A stretch of DNA of 18,415 bases, from the NCBI GenBank assembly GCA_023398155.1, contig JAEWSV010000012.1, forward strand, positions 1 through 18,415, written 5' to 3'. The stretch is from Spirochaetota bacterium (lineage in GTDB: Bacteria; Spirochaetota; Spirochaetia; Treponematales; Breznakiellaceae). Both the position numbers and the translations under genes were made by a program. Shown here piece by piece: positions 16,832 to 18,415 of the stretch. The notes below the pieces were generated by a model. That model was given only the letters and a program-made list of their open reading frames with translations. It was not told the DNA's origin and made no database searches. How positions within the stretch are numbered: the first letter of the stretch is position 1; every line of letters starts with the position of its first letter.

Positions 16832-16861
16832 CGGACAAAACCTCCCGCGGGGCGGTATATT
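16832..16861 (+). promoter_or_regulatory. Putative promoter of the DUF1801-type gene
   Basis: TATATT (16856-16861) has CGGACA (16832-16837) 18 bp upstream, a four-of-six match to TTGACA. The -10 surroundings GGCGGTATATTCGC closely match those of aspS (GGCGATATAGTCGC). Transcription would start near 16868. Confidence 0.45.
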
Positions 16862-16904
16862 CGCAATCGCCATGCTCCGCGGGTACGAACAGGGAGAAAT
16901 CGCC

Positions 16905-17276
16905 ATGAGGTATAAGAAAAGTTACGCCAGGGTGGACGAGTACATAGCCGATCAGCCGGCAGAGACGCGGGCAGCCCTCGCCCTCCTCAAAGCCCTTATC
17001 CTAGAAGCGGCCCCGGACGCCGAGCTCCTCTTCAACTACGACATCCCCGCCTTCGCGCTGATTCCGGGCGGCAAGCGGGACGCGCAGATCATGATCGCCG
17101 GCTACGCGCGCCACGTGGGCTTCTACCCGGCCCCCGAAACCATAGAGGCCTTCGCCGCCGAGCTCGCCCCGTACAAGCAGGGGAAGGGCTCCGTCCAGTT
17201 CCCGAACGGAAAGCCCCTCCCCAAGGACCTCATCGTCCGGATGGTGAAATGGCGGCGGGAGCGGGTGCGGAGGTAG
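16905..17276 (+). CDS. DUF1801/YdhG-like small protein
   Basis: A 123-residue cytoplasmic protein of the DUF1801 (YdhG-like) family. The family pattern is seen in order: VDEYIADQPAETRAALALLKALILEAAPDAE (N-terminal helices), then NYDIPAFAL, HVGFYPAPETIEAF, KGSVQFPNGKPLPKDLIVRMVKWR. The last part, with FP and KPLP, is characteristic. Some relatives are called iron chaperones by likeness to the frataxin fold, but no function is established here. The ATG at 16905 is chosen over that at 16872 because AGGGAGA lies 8 nt upstream of it, and the family's first helix begins soon after. It appears to be a single-gene unit. Confidence 0.82.
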   Translation: MRYKKSYARVDEYIADQPAETRAALALLKALILEAAPDAELLFNYDIPAFALIPGGKRDAQIMIAGYARHVGFYPAPETIEAFAAELAPYKQGKGSVQFPNGKPLPKDLIVRMVKWRRERVRR

Positions 17277-17351
17277 GATAGCCGATCGGGGAGTCGAGAA
17301 CCTATCCGTAGCATTAGGGAGGACGGCGACGCCTTGGAGCGGCGACGCAGA

Positions 17352-17617
17352 GTTAAAGCCTACGCATCAAAAATTCTTTGCCGAAGGGGAGCTGGACCGT
17401 ACCTCAACTGCCAAGGAATCCTTGACAGTTCAAAGCGAAGGAAAGCGATAAGTTAAGAGAAGCATCGACTGTCACAACCTCGATGTGATCATCTCCATCG
17501 GCTACCGCGTCAAATCAAATCCGGCGGCTTGGCCGCCGCCGGCACCCAGTTCCGCCAGTGGGCCACGCGGGAACGCTCCTCTACCTCGTGGTCAAGAACC
17601 ACGCCTTCACGTATGCG
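17352..17617 (+). pseudogene. RhuM-family gene remnant with stop and frameshifts
   Basis: Translated pieces of this stretch match the RhuM (virulence-associated, mobile-element linked) family as I know it. The frame from 17377 reads FAEGELDRTSTAKESLTVQ, then SEGKR, TAA (17449-17451), VKRSIDCHNLDVIISIGYR and VKSN up to about 17520. It then continues as GTQFRQWATR in another frame (from 17541) and LLYLVVKNHAFTY in the third frame (from about 17576). A slip also occurs before 17377, where IKN precedes FAEGEL. The stop replaces the Gln expected in the usual RQVKR context (CAA or CAG to TAA). The N-terminal DNA-binding part and the C-terminal half are missing. RhuM itself has no settled function. 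This is decayed DNA, probably acquired horizontally. Confidence 0.75.
17521..17542. repeat. GC-rich 8-bp inverted repeat inside the RhuM remnant
   Basis: CCGGCGGC (17521-17528) pairs with GCCGCCGG (17535-17542) around TTGGCC. It sits exactly between the RVKSN and GTQFRQWAT parts of the remnant, where intact relatives have only one or two residues, so about 20 bp seem inserted here. Confidence 0.6.
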
Positions 17618-17651
17618 ACTTCACCGATCTCGCTTCGCCGGTCGGAGATGA

Positions 17652-17657
17652 TATATT
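17652..17657 (+). promoter_or_regulatory. Possible -10 box of the DUF72 gene
   Basis: TATATT ends 9 nt before the ATG at 17667, and no Shine-Dalgarno sequence lies between. If used, the message would be leaderless or nearly so. No good -35 box is visible at 16-18 bp upstream, so this is tentative. Confidence 0.35.
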
Positions 17658-17666
17658 CTCCTTCAT

Positions 17667-18415
17667 ATGCCCACCATCGCCATCGGTACTTCCGGGTACA
17701 GCTACGCGTCGCTCGTCGGAGAACACTATCCGGCGGGGACGAAGCCGCGGGGCTATCTCCGCGCGTACTCGCGGCTCTTCTCCACGGTGGAGCTCGATTA
17801 CAGCTATTACCGGATGCCGACGGCGGCCCAGATGGAAACGTTCCTCGCGGCCTCGGATCCCCATATGACGTTCTCCGTGAAGGCGTACGGGTCCCTGACC
17901 CACAGGATCGCGAAGGGCGAATGGGAAGGCCAAGCCGAGCTCTTCCGCGCGGCGATCGCGCCGCTCGCCGCGGCCGGGCGCCTGGAGGCCCTGCTGTTCC
18001 AGTTCCCCTACTCGTTCCATTACACCGAGCCGAACCGGGCCTACCTGGGCGAACTCCTGGATCGATTCTCGCTCTTGCCGGTCGCCGTGGAATACCGGAC
18101 GGCGGACTGGTACCGCTCCCGGGTGTACGCGGAGCTGGAGAAACGGTCGGTGGCCTTGGTCTCCACGGACATGCCGAACTTGGTAGGCCTGCCGCCGCCT
18201 GAGGATATCGCGACGGCCGATTTCGCCTATATGCGCCTCCACGGGAGGAACCGGGAAGCGTGGTGGGCGGGCGACAACAACAGCCGTTACGCGTATACCT
18301 ACTCGAGCGAGGAGCTGGCCTCCATCGCGGACCGAGTCGCGGTTCTGGTCCCCCGGGCCGCTCGAACGGCGGTCTATTTCAACAACCACGCCGCCTCCGC
18401 CGCGATGAGGAACGC
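17667..18415 (+). CDS. DUF72 (YecE-like) protein, cut by the window end
   Basis: The open frame runs from the ATG at 17667 to the window edge (249 codons plus two bases) without a stop, so the 3' end is missing. It is a TIM-barrel-like DUF72 protein. Family segments appear in order: IGTSGYSY near residue 6, VELDYSYYRMPTA, MTFSVKA, LLFQFPYSFHY, VAVEYRTADWY, FAYMRLHGR and VYFNNHAAS close to the end. DUF72 proteins are widespread and of unknown biochemical role; some are called YecE. Most of the usual length of about 240-280 residues is present. The gene is preceded by the RhuM remnant and by a possible -10 box very near its start. Confidence 0.88.
   Translation, partial: MPTIAIGTSGYSYASLVGEHYPAGTKPRGYLRAYSRLFSTVELDYSYYRMPTAAQMETFLAASDPHMTFSVKAYGSLTHRIAKGEWEGQAELFRAAIAPLAAAGRLEALLFQFPYSFHYTEPNRAYLGELLDRFSLLPVAVEYRTADWYRSRVYAELEKRSVALVSTDMPNLVGLPPPEDIATADFAYMRLHGRNREAWWAGDNNSRYAYTYSSEELASIADRVAVLVPRAARTAVYFNNHAASAAMRN

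Noticed and set aside
16872..16904. Earlier ATG for the DUF1801-type gene
   Set aside because: Only a few bases after the putative transcription start and without a Shine-Dalgarno sequence. The ATG at 16905 has AGGGAGA 8 nt upstream.
17485..17868. 127-codon plus-strand frame beginning with IISIGYRVKSN
   Set aside because: Only its first residues are meaningful (RhuM remnant). After that it runs out of frame through the DUF72 gene.

Overview
The window is GC-rich (by eye roughly two thirds G+C) bacterial chromosome, densely coded, with ATGA start/stop overlaps inside transcription units. It most resembles a high-GC spirochaete. The chemoreceptor tip reads GMNASIEAAH, the AspRS C-terminus has a PKNSFAVSPMDEAPS motif, and there are a HisKA_2-type kinase and an outer-membrane beta-barrel candidate. 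This placement is an inference from motif style; no rRNA gene is present to settle it.

Left part, + strand, 1-7282: a purine/nucleoside module. A duplicated-ATPase ABC protein and two permeases (YufO/YufP/YufQ type) overlap by 4 nt each. After 20 nt comes a fused [2Fe-2S]/molybdopterin hydroxylase of the xanthine dehydrogenase family that lacks the FAD domain, then a MocA/YgfJ-type cofactor nucleotidyltransferase. Together they read as import of purine nucleosides or bases, oxidation of the base, and maturation of the cofactor for that oxidase. The binding lipoprotein expected for this transporter family would lie just off the left edge. The unit ends in a cluster of three consecutive inverted repeats (7245-7350).

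Next comes a textbook promoter (TTGACA, 18 bp, TATAAT). A perfect 22-bp palindrome runs from the 3' edge of the -35 box into the -10 box. It drives a pyridoxamine-phosphate-oxidase-like flavoprotein gene and an overlapping MarR-type regulator (7413-8371), which look self-regulated. A membrane dCache/HAMP/HisKA_2 sensor kinase follows (8439-10181), facing a six-TM chemoreceptor without a periplasmic domain (10219-11850, minus) and a secreted or lipid-anchored metallo-beta-lactamase-fold hydrolase (11969-12706, minus).

The housekeeping section holds aspS (12835-14682, +) with a strong terminator, then on the minus strand an outer-membrane protein, a CDP-alcohol phosphatidyltransferase and peptide deformylase. 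Between the last two, a hairpin pairs the end of the first gene with the Shine-Dalgarno sequence of def, an arrangement suited to translational coupling.

The right end carries a DUF1801/YdhG-like gene, a degraded and frameshifted RhuM-family gene remnant (about 17352-17617), and the start of a DUF72 (YecE-like) gene that runs off the window. No rRNA, tRNA, CRISPR array or intact insertion sequence was found. I saw no wholly new system. The most interesting points are the transporter plus FAD-less hydroxylase module, the palindromic promoter with its hairpin cluster, the def hairpin and the RhuM remnant.
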